From Bolinopsis microptera (Eukaryota; Ctenophora; Tentaculata; Lobata; Bolinopsidae): a stretch of DNA of 64,000 bases. Location of the stretch: NCBI RefSeq assembly GCF_026151205.1, contig NC_087072.1, positions 19,930,103 through 19,994,102 on the forward strand. Direction: 5' to 3'. The notes under the pieces are model-generated. The model saw nothing but the letters and a program-made list of their open reading frames with translations, made no database searches and was not told where the DNA came from. Below, one piece after another: positions 1 through 9,516 of the stretch (positions within the stretch are counted from its first letter, which is position 1; every line of letters begins with the position of its first letter). The position numbers and the translations under genes were made by a program.

Positions 1-440
1 GATTTGTAAACCATTATCAAAGAAATATTTCAGGAGAAAATATGTTGACAATTGTAAGTGCAGAGATGAAGAACCAGTTCGAAACATTCCATCCCTAATA
101 TTTTATAGATGGAGACGGTATGTGGATGCGCGTTAATCTTGAGACACAGTCTTTTGTTACTAAAGTGATCGTCTACAACAGAAAAATCAGTTGCTGTAAA
201 AAAAGGATAGTTGGAGCTTCAGTTTTCATAAAGACAAGGGATGAGTATTGAGTATGTTAAAGATTGTGGCAAGATCAACAGTGCAGAAAATTCCTACACT
301 TTCAACTGTGAAGGAGACGGAAATGTTGTTGAGATAAGTCAGGAGTGAACGGTAGGACCCTGGAACATTGCTGAGATTAAAGTGTACGGCACCACGGCAA
401 AGATTCCTTCCCCAGGTTTGGACTACTAAAGCTTATTAAT
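1..440 (+). pseudogene. Decayed F5/8 type C (fucolectin-like) exon, copy 1
   Basis: This stretch aligns base by base with the better kept copy at about 3955-4375. Shared blocks include the segments that encode DGMW.R.NLE, TKVIVYN and NCEGDGNV in copy 2. It has lost roughly 35 bases in the NLIDGN region, carries a 7-base duplication near 245-255 and has an in-frame stop before the terminal block WN.AEIKVYGT, so it cannot encode a full domain. A splice donor-like CAG/GTTTGG follows the last coding block near 416. F5/8C and fucolectin domains are secreted carbohydrate or lipid binding beta-sandwiches; that role is family knowledge and not shown here. It lies on the strand opposite the LE exons beside it. 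Confidence 0.7.
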
Positions 441-946
441 AAGTTACTTAAATAGAAGCACAATTTTCTAGATATGCAGAAGAGTCCCTTTTGATCCATG
501 TTTTTAAATTCAATATGTCTAAGTGCCCCGAGTGTGCCTGGACTGTGTCCTAAGCTCCTAAGTGATCCCTCCCAAGTCCCAAACTATGTATTTTGTCCAG
601 ACTGTTCCGGGTTGTCCCCATCAAAAATCGGGTTGTGCCCGACTGTACCCCAACCGTGCATCAACCGTACCCCAACCGTGTATCAACAGTGCCCAAACCG
701 TGCATTAACAAATTACTGAATTACCAGTTTGATTATTTACTCCTGAACGGAGACATCAACGACAGCAGAAGCATTTTAATATCCAGCTTATTGAAAAGAA
801 CATGACAAAATATGTTCTTAACTAATTAAATTTGGATGCTGTACTAAAATCCAGTACATTTCCCTAGACTCTTGGAAGTTTCCGACACCAACTTCACTCG
901 ATTTGTACCCCTGTTTAAAATCTATAAATAAGTGAAAAACACTAAC

Positions 947-3900
947 CTGGTGAGGGTAGAACTTGACTTCAGAACAGATAGCATCGACTCCAGAACAATG
1001 ACAAGGAACACAGTCTGTACCGTTGTAGTGATGGGTTTCAGCACACTCTTCGCACCTCGCTCCAGAGTACCCTTCCTAAGCAGGGTTAAGGATAAGTTTT
1101 ACAACTGAAAGTCTACTAAAAAACATGATTATTTTGTAGACAGCTTTAATAAGCCTTGAAAACTGTATATTGTCTCGTCAAGTTTAACTAACTCAACTTC
1201 AAATATGAATATTAGAAATACAAAGTATCTAAAAAATTAGAAATTAGAAGTACCTTAATAAACATTTTTTCTAAACAAAACAAAATAAAAACCATTCTAA
1301 AATTTCATAAAGAATTACCTTGCAGTCACAGGTACCAGTAACATCACACTCAGAGCCGAGGGAGCCTGTGTCACTGCAGTCACAAGAGTAACAGGCTGGG
1401 AACCTGTAGTGACCAGGTGGGCACGAGTCACACTTATCTCCTGTTGCTCTTTCGTTACAACTGAAATAAAAGGGGGTTTCAACATGATTAATGAGACAGT
1501 TTGCTCTTTCTGATCCTTAAAAAAGGAGATAAGTTAATGTTTTTTTTGTATACGTTAATGGGTTCATACATGGAAGATGCCCCCCCCCCCCCCCCCCCCC
1601 CCCTTCTTAGGTTGAGTTATCGACTAATAACGTTCAATGCGGTTTGTCGTTATTGGCGCAAAAGAAGAGAAACAGATGTGTGACCTGCGCTGTCTAAATT
1701 TTGCCAAAACTGCCGTAAGTCCGTCATTAGCCATTCCTTGGAGGCACATGACCAGATGGTACTAATGTTGTGTGCTTTGATTGTGGTCTTTTCATGAAAT
1801 CGATTTTATTTGCGGGTTCTAGCGCCAGCATAAGTTTTGTGATTTACCACAATAGTAAACCAGCAGAAACGTATGATGTGTGTTAGCTTGTATGGATCCT
1901 ACGAATGAGAGACGTAGGGTAGCTCTCCCACAGTAACATTAGCAGTGTTTGGCTATTTAAAGGTCTGCTTCACTCATACTCTCAGTTCTTTACTGTTGCA
2001 ACGCCACGTTTATGTGTAGCAAGACGTCATGTTCACTTTCTGTCTAGACTCTAGTGTAATGGTATAATGTATGTAGGAACCGACCGGATATCCGGCTGAA
2101 TCCGGTTCCGGCCGGATATCCTGCTTTAATGTCCGGTTCCGATTTCCATGAATTTGGCCGGATGTTCAACCGGAAATTTCTTTTTTACATGTTCCTGAAA
2201 TGTATATTTTTGTCTAAATTCTTGCTAAGGGGCATCCAGTCAGTGCTATCAGTGACCAGTAAATTCCACGACTCCACGGTCGCTTGTTATCTGCCAGTGA
2301 ATGTTCAAGATTCGTGAGATTTTGTATACAACACAGAGAATCAAAACAGCTACCATATATAATGCTTTATTTATGAGCATTTCAAGCAGAGGGTCCCTGG
2401 TTTATTGTGGTAAGCAAACCCGTTGCTAACTCCCCTTATGTCAAGGATTAATACAAAGGCCATTATAAATCAAGAGGCTTGCATATAATGAACATATTGA
2501 CATGGGTGCAGAGTTGAGTCTGTATGGAACCTAGTAGTTTCAGTTCCTTGTTTAACTTACCGTACATCAAGGACATCCACTACTTTAGCCCGGCGAGGCA
2601 CATAACTCACTCTATAGCTCCATGTCAAATGTTTGATATATACTAGCCAAGTTCACAAGATATATCCTTGTGTTTGAGAAGCGCTCGTTAGAACTGCTTC
2701 CTTTCCCTTCAGTATCCCACAGTCTCTCGAGTTTCGTAACTGCCAGAGAACTCTCTTAAACAATTACTAGACCCGGTGATTATAAATCAAAAGGCTTGCA
2801 TATAATGAACATATTGACATTATGCCATTAAAAACTTTGGACATTATCTTCGGTTACATCGACGCCACGAACTTATGAGAGCTGGCTGCTGGATCTTAGG
2901 CTTTAATTTTAAAGCAATTTGTACATTTGTGCTAGGAAAAGCGCAGTGAATTCTTGTAATGTGCGTTTTTTTATTTTATTCCAACTCGTTTCTAGCTCTG
3001 CTCATACAGCAGATCAATCAGTGACCTCTGTACTGCTCGCACTACATATCAAGTTGATTATCAACATGACTGCTGCTCGTAGACGTCAGAGCAGAAAATT
3101 TGTTGAAATTTGAAATAGGGCATGAACACAGTTAGTCGGACTGTAAGCACTGTCTCATTATGTCCACATGGCTTTTAATATTATAATTGATAAAACCCCA
3201 CAATAAAGGATTAATCTCAATTTTCCGGCAATTTCCGGCAGCCTTAAATTTCTTCCTCTTATTACCTGGTTCCGGTCCGGAAAAATGCGGCAAACCGGAA
3301 TATCCGGTCTTTTCCGGTCCGGCAGCCAAAACCTTAGACCGGTCGGTTACTAAATGTATGTATTGGTTGTTTTTGCTTCTAACCGAATGGTTGTTTTTGC
3401 TTCTAACCGAATGGTTTATGGTACCACCATAGTTATACAGTTGATCCACTTTCAGAACAATATGAAAATTCCTTCTTAAACCAACCATGTCATATAATAT
3501 TTATATTAATTGTCAGACGTTGACAAGTGGACAATCATAATCTGAGAACTGTTTTTTTATTCAGTCGCCATTCATAGTATTTCTGACCTTTAAAAATTCC
3601 TAATTTTTCTAGCAAATAATTCTAAAATACGTTTCATCATTTCATCATATTTTGATCGTTTCATATCTAGGAATAGTTTCATAGTGGTATCTAGGAATCT
3701 AGGAATGAAGCTGATGTACCTGATGATATTTGTTAATTTGGTTACACTCACCGAGGGTAGGTTTATCTGCAAGATTGTAACTATTAGAACTTTGATTTAA
3801 AACTTAGCATAAAGAATTTTCTACTCAAAAATTCCTTCTCCAGGTTTGGATCTATCTATCTATAGATGCCTTATATAATATATAGGGTCGGGTAGTGACT

Positions 3901-5639
3901 TATTATAATATTTATAGGGCGATGTGTAATTTCTAATTAAAGAACGTTTCAGAAGTAGGCAGATTGAACATTGCAAGTGCAGAGATGAAGAACAGCTGGG
4001 GTAACTACCCTCCTCCAAATCTCATCGATGGAAATCTAAACAATTTCGTAGCATCGTTTGGTCAAAACGACGGTATGTGGATACGCATAAATCTAGAACA
4101 GTGCTCTCTTGTCACTAAAGTGATCGTCTACAACAGGCACAAATGCTGTAAAGAAAGGATAATTGGAGCTTCAATCTTCATAAAGATAGGAGATGAGTAT
4201 GTTAAAGATTGTGGTAACATCAGCAGTGTAAAAACTTCCTACACTTTTAACTGTGAAGGAGACGGAAATGTAATTGAGATGAGTCAGGACTCAGGAGGGA
4301 AATGTGGGTGAATGGAATCCAGCAGAGATTCAAGTATACGGCACTTCTTCTGACTCTCTTTGTACAGGTACAATACATTTGTAGCTATTTTAACTTTGTC
4401 ATTCAGGTGCAAACATTCATGCAACACTAACGACGCAATACAATATGATGCCTCTGGCCCTGGACATGCTTATCTCTTTATCTGTCAGTACGCGAAACGT
4501 TTTGGAGAATTAATATTGACTAATTCTTAACAAAGATATCAAATTAAATTCTGTTGGGAGGTGGGATATATGTTTTGACACGTTTAACCAATCAAAAATC
4601 AACATCCACTATTGTCCAAACCCAAAAATCACTGAAACAATTGCATAACCTCACCAGAACCCACATCTATAAAGCTATCGTTTAAAGACAAATTTCATTT
4701 CTCCCTGCAACATTTCATTGCTATTTTCACAACTACAACTGAATACATTTATTGAGGATGTTATAGAAGGAATTGATTTAATTTAGTACGAGGAGTCCCA
4801 ATCCTCCTCGCGAGTCGCGTCCTAAGATGGCGTTTCTCTTGTCTCATTTATGGACAATACTGCATACATTCAAGTCTCTCAGCAATTTTATGAAACAACT
4901 AATTTGTGAGAGCCATTAATTAATACCATCTTCTTCCGGTTCACATACCCGGAGTAACATAGTATAAGTTAAAGAGGGTGATAGCATCAGTGCATCAGTG
5001 CATCAGTGCATCAGTGCATCCTTGCATCAGTGCATCAGTGCATCAGTGCATCAGTGCATCAGTGCATCTGGCATCAGTGCATCAGTGCATCCGTGCATCA
5101 GTGCATCAGTGCATCAGCGCATCAGTGAGTTATTCTCTCCCAACCTACCTCTCACTACAAAGCTACAATGCCATTTTTACTGTTAATAGCTCACTGCAAT
5201 GCCATATCTCTCACTACAACTAATTCTGGCATTTCTCAAAAAATTCACAGTGTTACATTTATAAGAGAGCGACTAATGAGTTTGTGGGTGTGGAAAGTTT
5301 AGCCCCAACGTTAAGAGATTTTCACAGTAGAAGATGGCGCGGGTGTAATATGAATATGGCAGAGCAGTCGCTCTTCACCAAAATAGTTATCTACAAATAA
5401 AAAAGATAACAGTAAGATAACTTTAAGTTCCAAAGTTTCTTAACGAAGACATCACAATTTCCATGAAATAAGGAGTAAGGACGGACAAGAGATCAAAGTG
5501 TTACCTGCACAGTCCAGTTTCGTGGTGGCAGCCAAGTTGGGTAGATCCTTGTACATCACACTCGCAGGGAATATCACACGTCAGCCTGTCATTCAGGTAA
5601 CCATAGTAACTATCTGCGCACTCCGTACAAGTCAGACCC
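947..5639 (-). CDS. Laminin-type EGF (LE) repeat protein, three internal exons, partial
   Basis: Three minus-strand exons join in phase: 5505-5639 (enters with 1 base, leaves with 2), 1319-1460 (enters with 1 base, leaves in phase 0) and 947-1075 (phase 0 throughout). All have AG acceptors and GT donors. Each carries LE-type cysteine spacing, for example CDSCPPGHY and YSCDCSDTGSLG in the second exon and CEECAETHHYNGTDC in the third. LE modules build rod-like arms of laminins and related secreted matrix proteins. Neither the start nor the stop is visible; the gene should continue leftwards out of the window and possibly rightwards past 5639. The intron of about 4 kb between the first two exons holds decayed F5/8C exons and repeats on the other strand. 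Whether it belongs with the LE exons at 7531-7904 is unclear, because that gene ends in a stop. Confidence 0.75.
1461..3950. other. Intron of the LE gene: poly-C tract and CCGG-rich repeat, no gene
   Basis: No supported coding region was found here. A run of about 22 C lies at 1581-1602. From about 2078 to 3400 there is a repeat built of ACCGG/CCGGA phrases, described separately. Short open frames exist but lack splice sites or recognisable protein sequence. A fragment near 3828-3852 repeats the exon-end sequence of the F5/8C copy (ATTCCTTCTCCAGGTTTGGA), which suggests the tail of another deleted copy. Confidence 0.6.
2078..3400. repeat. Dispersed CCGG-rich repeat, longest copy
   Basis: The left part (2078-2225) begins GGAACCGACCGGATATCCGG and is matched by 17113-17240. 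The middle part (about 2360-3090) shares long phrases with 20160-20385, such as CCCGTTGCTAA, GGCCATTAT and CCAACTCGTTTCTAGCTCTG. The right part (about 3090-3360) matches 21220-21400, including GGTCCGGCAGCCAAAACC and AGACCGGTCGG. The order of modules is the same at the other loci. Short CCGG phrases recur near 61680, 62150 and 62460-62560. No coding capacity or clear ends were found. It is probably a non-autonomous DNA element, but the family was not recognised. Confidence 0.6.
3955..4375 (+). pseudogene. F5/8 type C (fucolectin-like) exon, copy 2, near-intact
   Basis: An open frame from 3964 to 4311 gives about 115 residues with F5/8C features: NIASAEM near the start, NLIDGNLNNF, DGMWIRINLE, TKVIVYNRH, and a KDCG to NCEGDGN pair resembling the family's core strands. 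The expected last strand (EWNPAEIQVYGT) is present at about 4309-4350 but in a different frame, so the copy is shifted near 4300. It may be an internal exon of a dying lectin gene, since AG precedes it at 3961-3962 and a CAG/GTAC donor lies near 4365. No signal peptide exon was found next to it. It sits antisense inside the intron of the minus-strand LE gene. Confidence 0.65.
4376..5339. other. Non-coding stretch with dispersed repeat and microsatellite
   Basis: No gene was seen. About 4555-4690 resembles 31722-31850: both have ACCAATCAA phrases, AATCACTG, then CTCACCAGAACCCACAT or CTCCACCAGAATCCACAT. It is therefore a short dispersed repeat of unknown class. A CATCAGTG microsatellite follows at 4983-5130. 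Confidence 0.5.
4983..5130. repeat. CATCAGTG 8-bp microsatellite
   Basis: About 17 head-to-tail copies of an 8-base unit with a few variants (CATCCTTG, CATCTG, CATCCGTG, CATCAGCG). Because three units make 24 bases, two overlapping open frames of Ser/Ala/His/Gln-rich repeats arise across it. These frames are a by-product of the repeat and not a gene. Confidence 0.9.
5340..5490 (+). pseudogene. Short decayed F5/8C fragment, copy 3
   Basis: The stretch GCAGAGCAGTCGCTCTTCAC followed by AAAATAGTTATCTACAA resembles copy 2 GAACAGTGCTCTCTTGTCAC followed by TAAAGTGATCGTCTACAA. Similarity fades on both sides, and a stop follows immediately. It is a weak but plausible remnant of the same exon array. 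Confidence 0.35.
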
Positions 5640-6081
5640 CTAAAATTGGGATGGATTATAGTTTTGTTACTGCAAAAAATTACTTTTAATGTAGCTTATT
5701 TTGTCTTGCCACACAACACAACCAGTACGACGTTAGAGTAGGATGAGATTCTGTTCTGAAATGCAATGATGTTCTGTTCAAGATTCAATGGTTTTACGCA
5801 AAGATGGAAAACAGTGCCACCTTATTTGAAAATTCGATGAAATATCAGTACAGCAGATGCTAAACTCATGAAAGATCAAGTTTAATTTAAATTCGCACTT
5901 AGAATTGAATCATTCAATTTCGTAGGGTGGCTTATTTGATTAAACTCCCCAACTGATGCGTGATTCTTGTAGCAACCAGCTGACTGGCACGTTATTCTCT
6001 TCGTTAATTGTGGTCACGTGACATAAGGTAGAGACCTTAAATGCGCACGGGCACGATTCTTAAACTACCAGAATTTCCAAG

Positions 6082-7347
6082 ATGAACGTTCTAATTCTTA
6101 CTGTCTTAGCAGTATCTGCTGCAGTTGACTACGATGAAGTACTCAAGAGCCCTAGGCTATCTGTCCAGGAGTTTCGTGCCTTCGCAGTTCGAAATGACCG
6201 TCATTATGGCGCCACCGAGTCTGCACTTCGCTACAAGATCTTCAGAAGTACCATGAAGTTTGTCAACTCTGAGAACAAACAGAATATGGGCTGGGAAAGT
6301 GAGCTGAACTTCTTTGCAGATCTGTCCACGGAGGAGCGGGGACAGTGGCTGGGTCTGAACGTGTCCATGGCTCCTGCTACCTCTCCATCCCACACTCTCT
6401 CCCTCTCTGAGGACCCTGCACCTGACACAGTTAACTGGATATCTGGGGGTAGAGTCACCTCTGTAAAGAACCAGGGGAGCTGCGGATCATGCTGGTCATT
6501 CGGAGCTACAGTTGCCCTGGAGGGGATGTACAAAGCAGTGGGAGGCAAGCTGAAGAGCTTCGCTGAGCAGGAACTGTTGGATTGTGTCTACGAGAAAAGG
6601 AGCGGTTGTCGGGGAGGGTGGCACACGACGTGTTATGACTACTCCAGGAGAAACAACAGACTTGCAACTGCTGCTAACTACCCCTACACAGCAACTGACA
6701 GTGAGAGGGGAGCTTGTGATCTCTCTTCAGTCCCTGATGGTCTCCAGAGCGCTAAAGTAACCGGCTATACCGGAGTTGACCCAGGCGAGGCTGCTCATAT
6801 CCAGGCTCTGGCTATCACACCCACCGCTGTAGCATTCGAGGTGACCAACTCCCTACATTCGTACAAAAAGGGAATAATGAAGGACAGGACATGTAGAGGA
6901 AGTGTGAACCACGCAGTTGCTGTTGTGGGGTACTCGCCCACTTACGTTGTGGTTAAAAACAGTTGGGGAAGTGTCTGGGGAGACTCAGGGTTCGTCAAGA
7001 TGGCAAGGGACCACCACAACTGCAAACTGCACGACTACGTCGCCTACCCTACCCTCGAGGCTACCGCAGATGCTGACTCTGACCCAGAATCAGCTGCTTG
7101 CAGCTATGACCCTGAAGCTAACCCAGGTCCTACTCCTGGACCCGACCCAAAACCGGATCCTGACTGCAGGGACGAGTTTGAGAACTGGTGCCGACCTAAC
7201 GTATGTAACATGCCGATATACTCTGAGAAGCTGTGCAGGAAAACGTGTGGGAACTGTGTAGAAGACCCGACTAAAAAACCTGATGTGTGCCCCAGTGGTA
7301 CTATCAGGTGTCCTGACGGGGTCTGCAAACACGAGCACATGTGTTAG
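6082..7347 (+). CDS. Secreted papain-family (C1A) cysteine protease with C-terminal ShK domain
   Basis: A 421-residue intronless frame begins at the first ATG with a hydrophobic signal peptide (about residues 1-14). An I29-type inhibitory propeptide covers about 25-90 (ELNFFADLS). The C1A core has the active-site motif QGSCGSCWSF, with oxyanion Gln131 and nucleophile Cys137, then His277 in NHAVAVVGY and Asn293 in VKNSWG. The GCxGG-like motif reads GCRGGW. A Pro/Asp-rich linker (about 341-361) leads to a six-Cys ShK module at 362-392 ending CGNC. A last four-Cys segment (403-421) resembles part of an LDLR-A repeat. The enzyme likely acts in a digestive or extracellular compartment, with ShK as targeting or binding module; this is inference. 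It is flanked by LE exons on the other strand. Confidence 0.93.
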   Translation: MNVLILTVLAVSAAVDYDEVLKSPRLSVQEFRAFAVRNDRHYGATESALRYKIFRSTMKFVNSENKQNMGWESELNFFADLSTEERGQWLGLNVSMAPATSPSHTLSLSEDPAPDTVNWISGGRVTSVKNQGSCGSCWSFGATVALEGMYKAVGGKLKSFAEQELLDCVYEKRSGCRGGWHTTCYDYSRRNNRLATAANYPYTATDSERGACDLSSVPDGLQSAKVTGYTGVDPGEAAHIQALAITPTAVAFEVTNSLHSYKKGIMKDRTCRGSVNHAVAVVGYSPTYVVVKNSWGSVWGDSGFVKMARDHHNCKLHDYVAYPTLEATADADSDPESAACSYDPEANPGPTPGPDPKPDPDCRDEFENWCRPNVCNMPIYSEKLCRKTCGNCVEDPTKKPDVCPSGTIRCPDGVCKHEHMC

Positions 7348-7530
7348 ATTATCCTAATGTTGGTTCTTTTACCGTGTGATTTAAAAGTTTAAAACAGTCT
7401 CCTGTTTCATTGGTTTACGAATAAGAATATTTATTACATATCCGCATATTGCATAATATTATCTAAAAAAGGATTTAGCATATTAATGTTGAAAAAAATA
7501 ATGATAAATTAAAGAATTACAAAGCTAAAT

Positions 7531-7904
7531 TTAGTACTTGAAGTTGTGTTCACATTCACACTGACCCGTCTCCTGGTCGCAAGTGTCACTGTACGAATTC
7601 TCTGGGTCACAATCACAACCTGATATAACGAGTTATTCATTAGTGATCTGTAAACTGAACATAAACTAGGTGCCCACGTGGGAAAATTTCAAATAAATCT
7701 CATATTTTCAATAAAATTAGAAGCAGCCATCTCGGAGTGAAATTTAATTGATAATGTATATCTTACTGGTACAGGCGGGATATCCGTAGTGCGAGGCAGC
7801 ACACTGGTCACAGATTCTGCCTGCAAATCCGGGTTTACACTGGCACTGTCCGGTTATCTGGTCACATGTGTCCGAGAGGGAGCCAGCTCCAGAACAGTCA
7901 CACT
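7531..7904 (-). CDS. Laminin-type EGF protein, last two exons
   Basis: Exon 7767-7904 enters with two bases of a split codon and leaves with one (ACC A/GTAAGA). Exon 7531-7619 supplies the other two bases and ends in TAA. The join reads ACT-S-CDCDPEN. The first exon holds a complete LE-like module (CDCSGAGSLSDTC, GQCQCKPGFAG, CDQCAASHYGYPAC). The second holds a half module (CDQETGQCECEHNFKY, then stop). The protein should be secreted. Upstream exons lie beyond 7904 and were not found with confidence, so the start is missing. It ends tail to tail with the protease gene at 7347. Confidence 0.8.
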
Positions 7905-9387
7905 CTGAAAAAGGTTAGACGGTTAGAAGGCAGGATTAATGATAAGTTTGAAATTGAGTGTCAAGTAGGTTGAGTGAAAATGAGGTGGCAGAATGTAGAC
8001 TTCCGAATAATTTCATGGCTAGATACATTCAGTAATCGACCGAAATCATGGCACTACCAGGATCACGGTGCCAGGAGTTTTCACCCTGATTCATTGCCTT
8101 GGCTTTGGCATGCAGCAGTGCCGAGATTTCTGGCATCCCAAATCAAATCTACGTCGTTTACTGAATACTTCATTAGGTATTATTATGGAGAGCTGAGGTA
8201 AATGAAATTTTGAGATATTTTGAAACTTTATTTCGTTCGAGATAAACGAGCACTGGTATAAAATATTAAATAAGGTTGGAAACCTTCAAGAGCGTAAGCA
8301 AGAAGAGTCTGCTGACTGATGAAAAACAACAAGTAACCAAGGAGAGAAAAGAAGACCAGGAACAACAAAAATATGGCAGAGAAAGTAAGCCTGTTATTTT
8401 GAACCCATCTAGCAAAAGAGGCGAAACACGTACGATCACACCCTACACATCCTACACAAGCATAGCACGTACAATCAGCTCCGACAAGATACGCGTTCCT
8501 CATGGATACGTTAAGTGTGATATAAAACCATGTGACGAGGGGAAGAGAAAACACATTATTATCATATGCCAGACATAACTGTTAACTTTAAGTAGTTAAT
8601 GAACAATGAACGATGACAGGGGTGACATCTTGTTGTTTTGTTTTGAGCGGAGTACAAATCAAACTTAGTACACGGTGCTTGTATGGGTTTGTCTATTGTT
8701 GAGGATAATTAACGAGATTAAAGGAGACAGAAAATTTGGAACAGGTCATGAAGTATCCGAGAATTAATGAAATGGAGGAGACAGAAAATTAAATAGGTTT
8801 AAAGTAGGTGGAAGTAACCAGCCACTAATTATACAACATTCCCGACATTAACAGAGTCTATCTTAGTTATGTTGGAACTGCGCTATAAACTATAATTCGG
8901 GAGTAATTAGAACTAAAGAGGATTCATGTTGACATGTTGTACCGACAAAGCTCATGTATTTCTAAACGAACTGTGATTGTTCTAGCTTTGTTCATCTGCA
9001 TATATTGTATAAGTATGTATTATGGCTAAACATAAAGCGCAATATGAAAGCATAATCTTGAAAAACTCAGAAAGGTGCATTATTTCAAGGACGCATTCTT
9101 CAAATTTTTAACTGCACAGTAAAGTCTAGCAGTAAATAGCTGAAAACTGTTTCAGTATAATTAATGGCGTTACTATGTCTTTACTGTAATGATAGGACGT
9201 TTACAAAACACAAATACTAAGAACAATAATCGTTTTCTTACTTCCATAAACATGCTGAACAGTAACCGGCACAACATCACCCTCTGCATCAACGTCATTA
9301 GAACCAATGATGACATCATCATCATCATCATCAGTCTCGTCATCAGTCTCGTTATCACGCTCCCCTCCTCCCATCTCCACACTCCCT
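7905..9387. other. Intron or intergenic region, no supported gene
   Basis: Open frames near 8228-8578 overlap on both strands, lack an ATG on the plus strand and show no domain. The segment 9301-9345 has CATCATCATCATCATCAT and TCGTCATCAGTCTCG repeats, which read as an Asp/Glu-rich frame on the minus strand. Confidence 0.4.
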
Positions 9388-9516
9388 TTACCCCTCTCTT
9401 CCGGAGGTGGGTTGAAGCTTATTGTCAGGAACATGACCTAGCGCAATCAGGATCAGGAGCATGGCGATCACAATGATACAGGCAGCCACCATCCGCCTGG
9501 TGGAGAGCCTTGCCAT
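9388..9516 (-). CDS. Candidate first exon with signal-anchor, followed by an acidic frame
   Basis: An ATG at 9516 starts a 42-codon frame: a short basic start (MARLSTRRM), then a strongly hydrophobic stretch of about 17 residues (VAACIIVIAMLLILIAL), typical of a type II signal-anchor or uncleaved signal. A GTAAAG donor lies at 9391-9386, just before the stop TAA, so the frame could be a first exon leaving in phase 2. The next 200 bases on the same strand keep another frame open with long Asp/Glu runs (down to 9201). No following exon was matched; the LE exon at 7904 needs a different phase. It may be a small membrane protein gene or chance. Confidence 0.35.
   Translation of the reverse strand: MARLSTRRMVAACIIVIAMLLILIALGHVPDNKLQPTSGREG

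Noticed and set aside
4978-5223. His/Gln/Ile/Ser-rich open frames
   Set aside because: Translation of an 8-bp microsatellite.
947-7904. Joining all LE exons into one gene
   Set aside because: The exons at 7531-7904 end in a stop codon, so they cannot lead into the 947-5639 exons by simple splicing.
8228-8578. Overlapping open frames of about 100 codons on both strands
   Set aside because: The plus frame starts at TTG; no domain, no splice partners, and the two frames mirror each other.
9388-9516. First exon of the LE gene at 7531-7904
   Set aside because: It leaves in phase 2 while the LE exon needs phase 1, so the two are not directly spliced.
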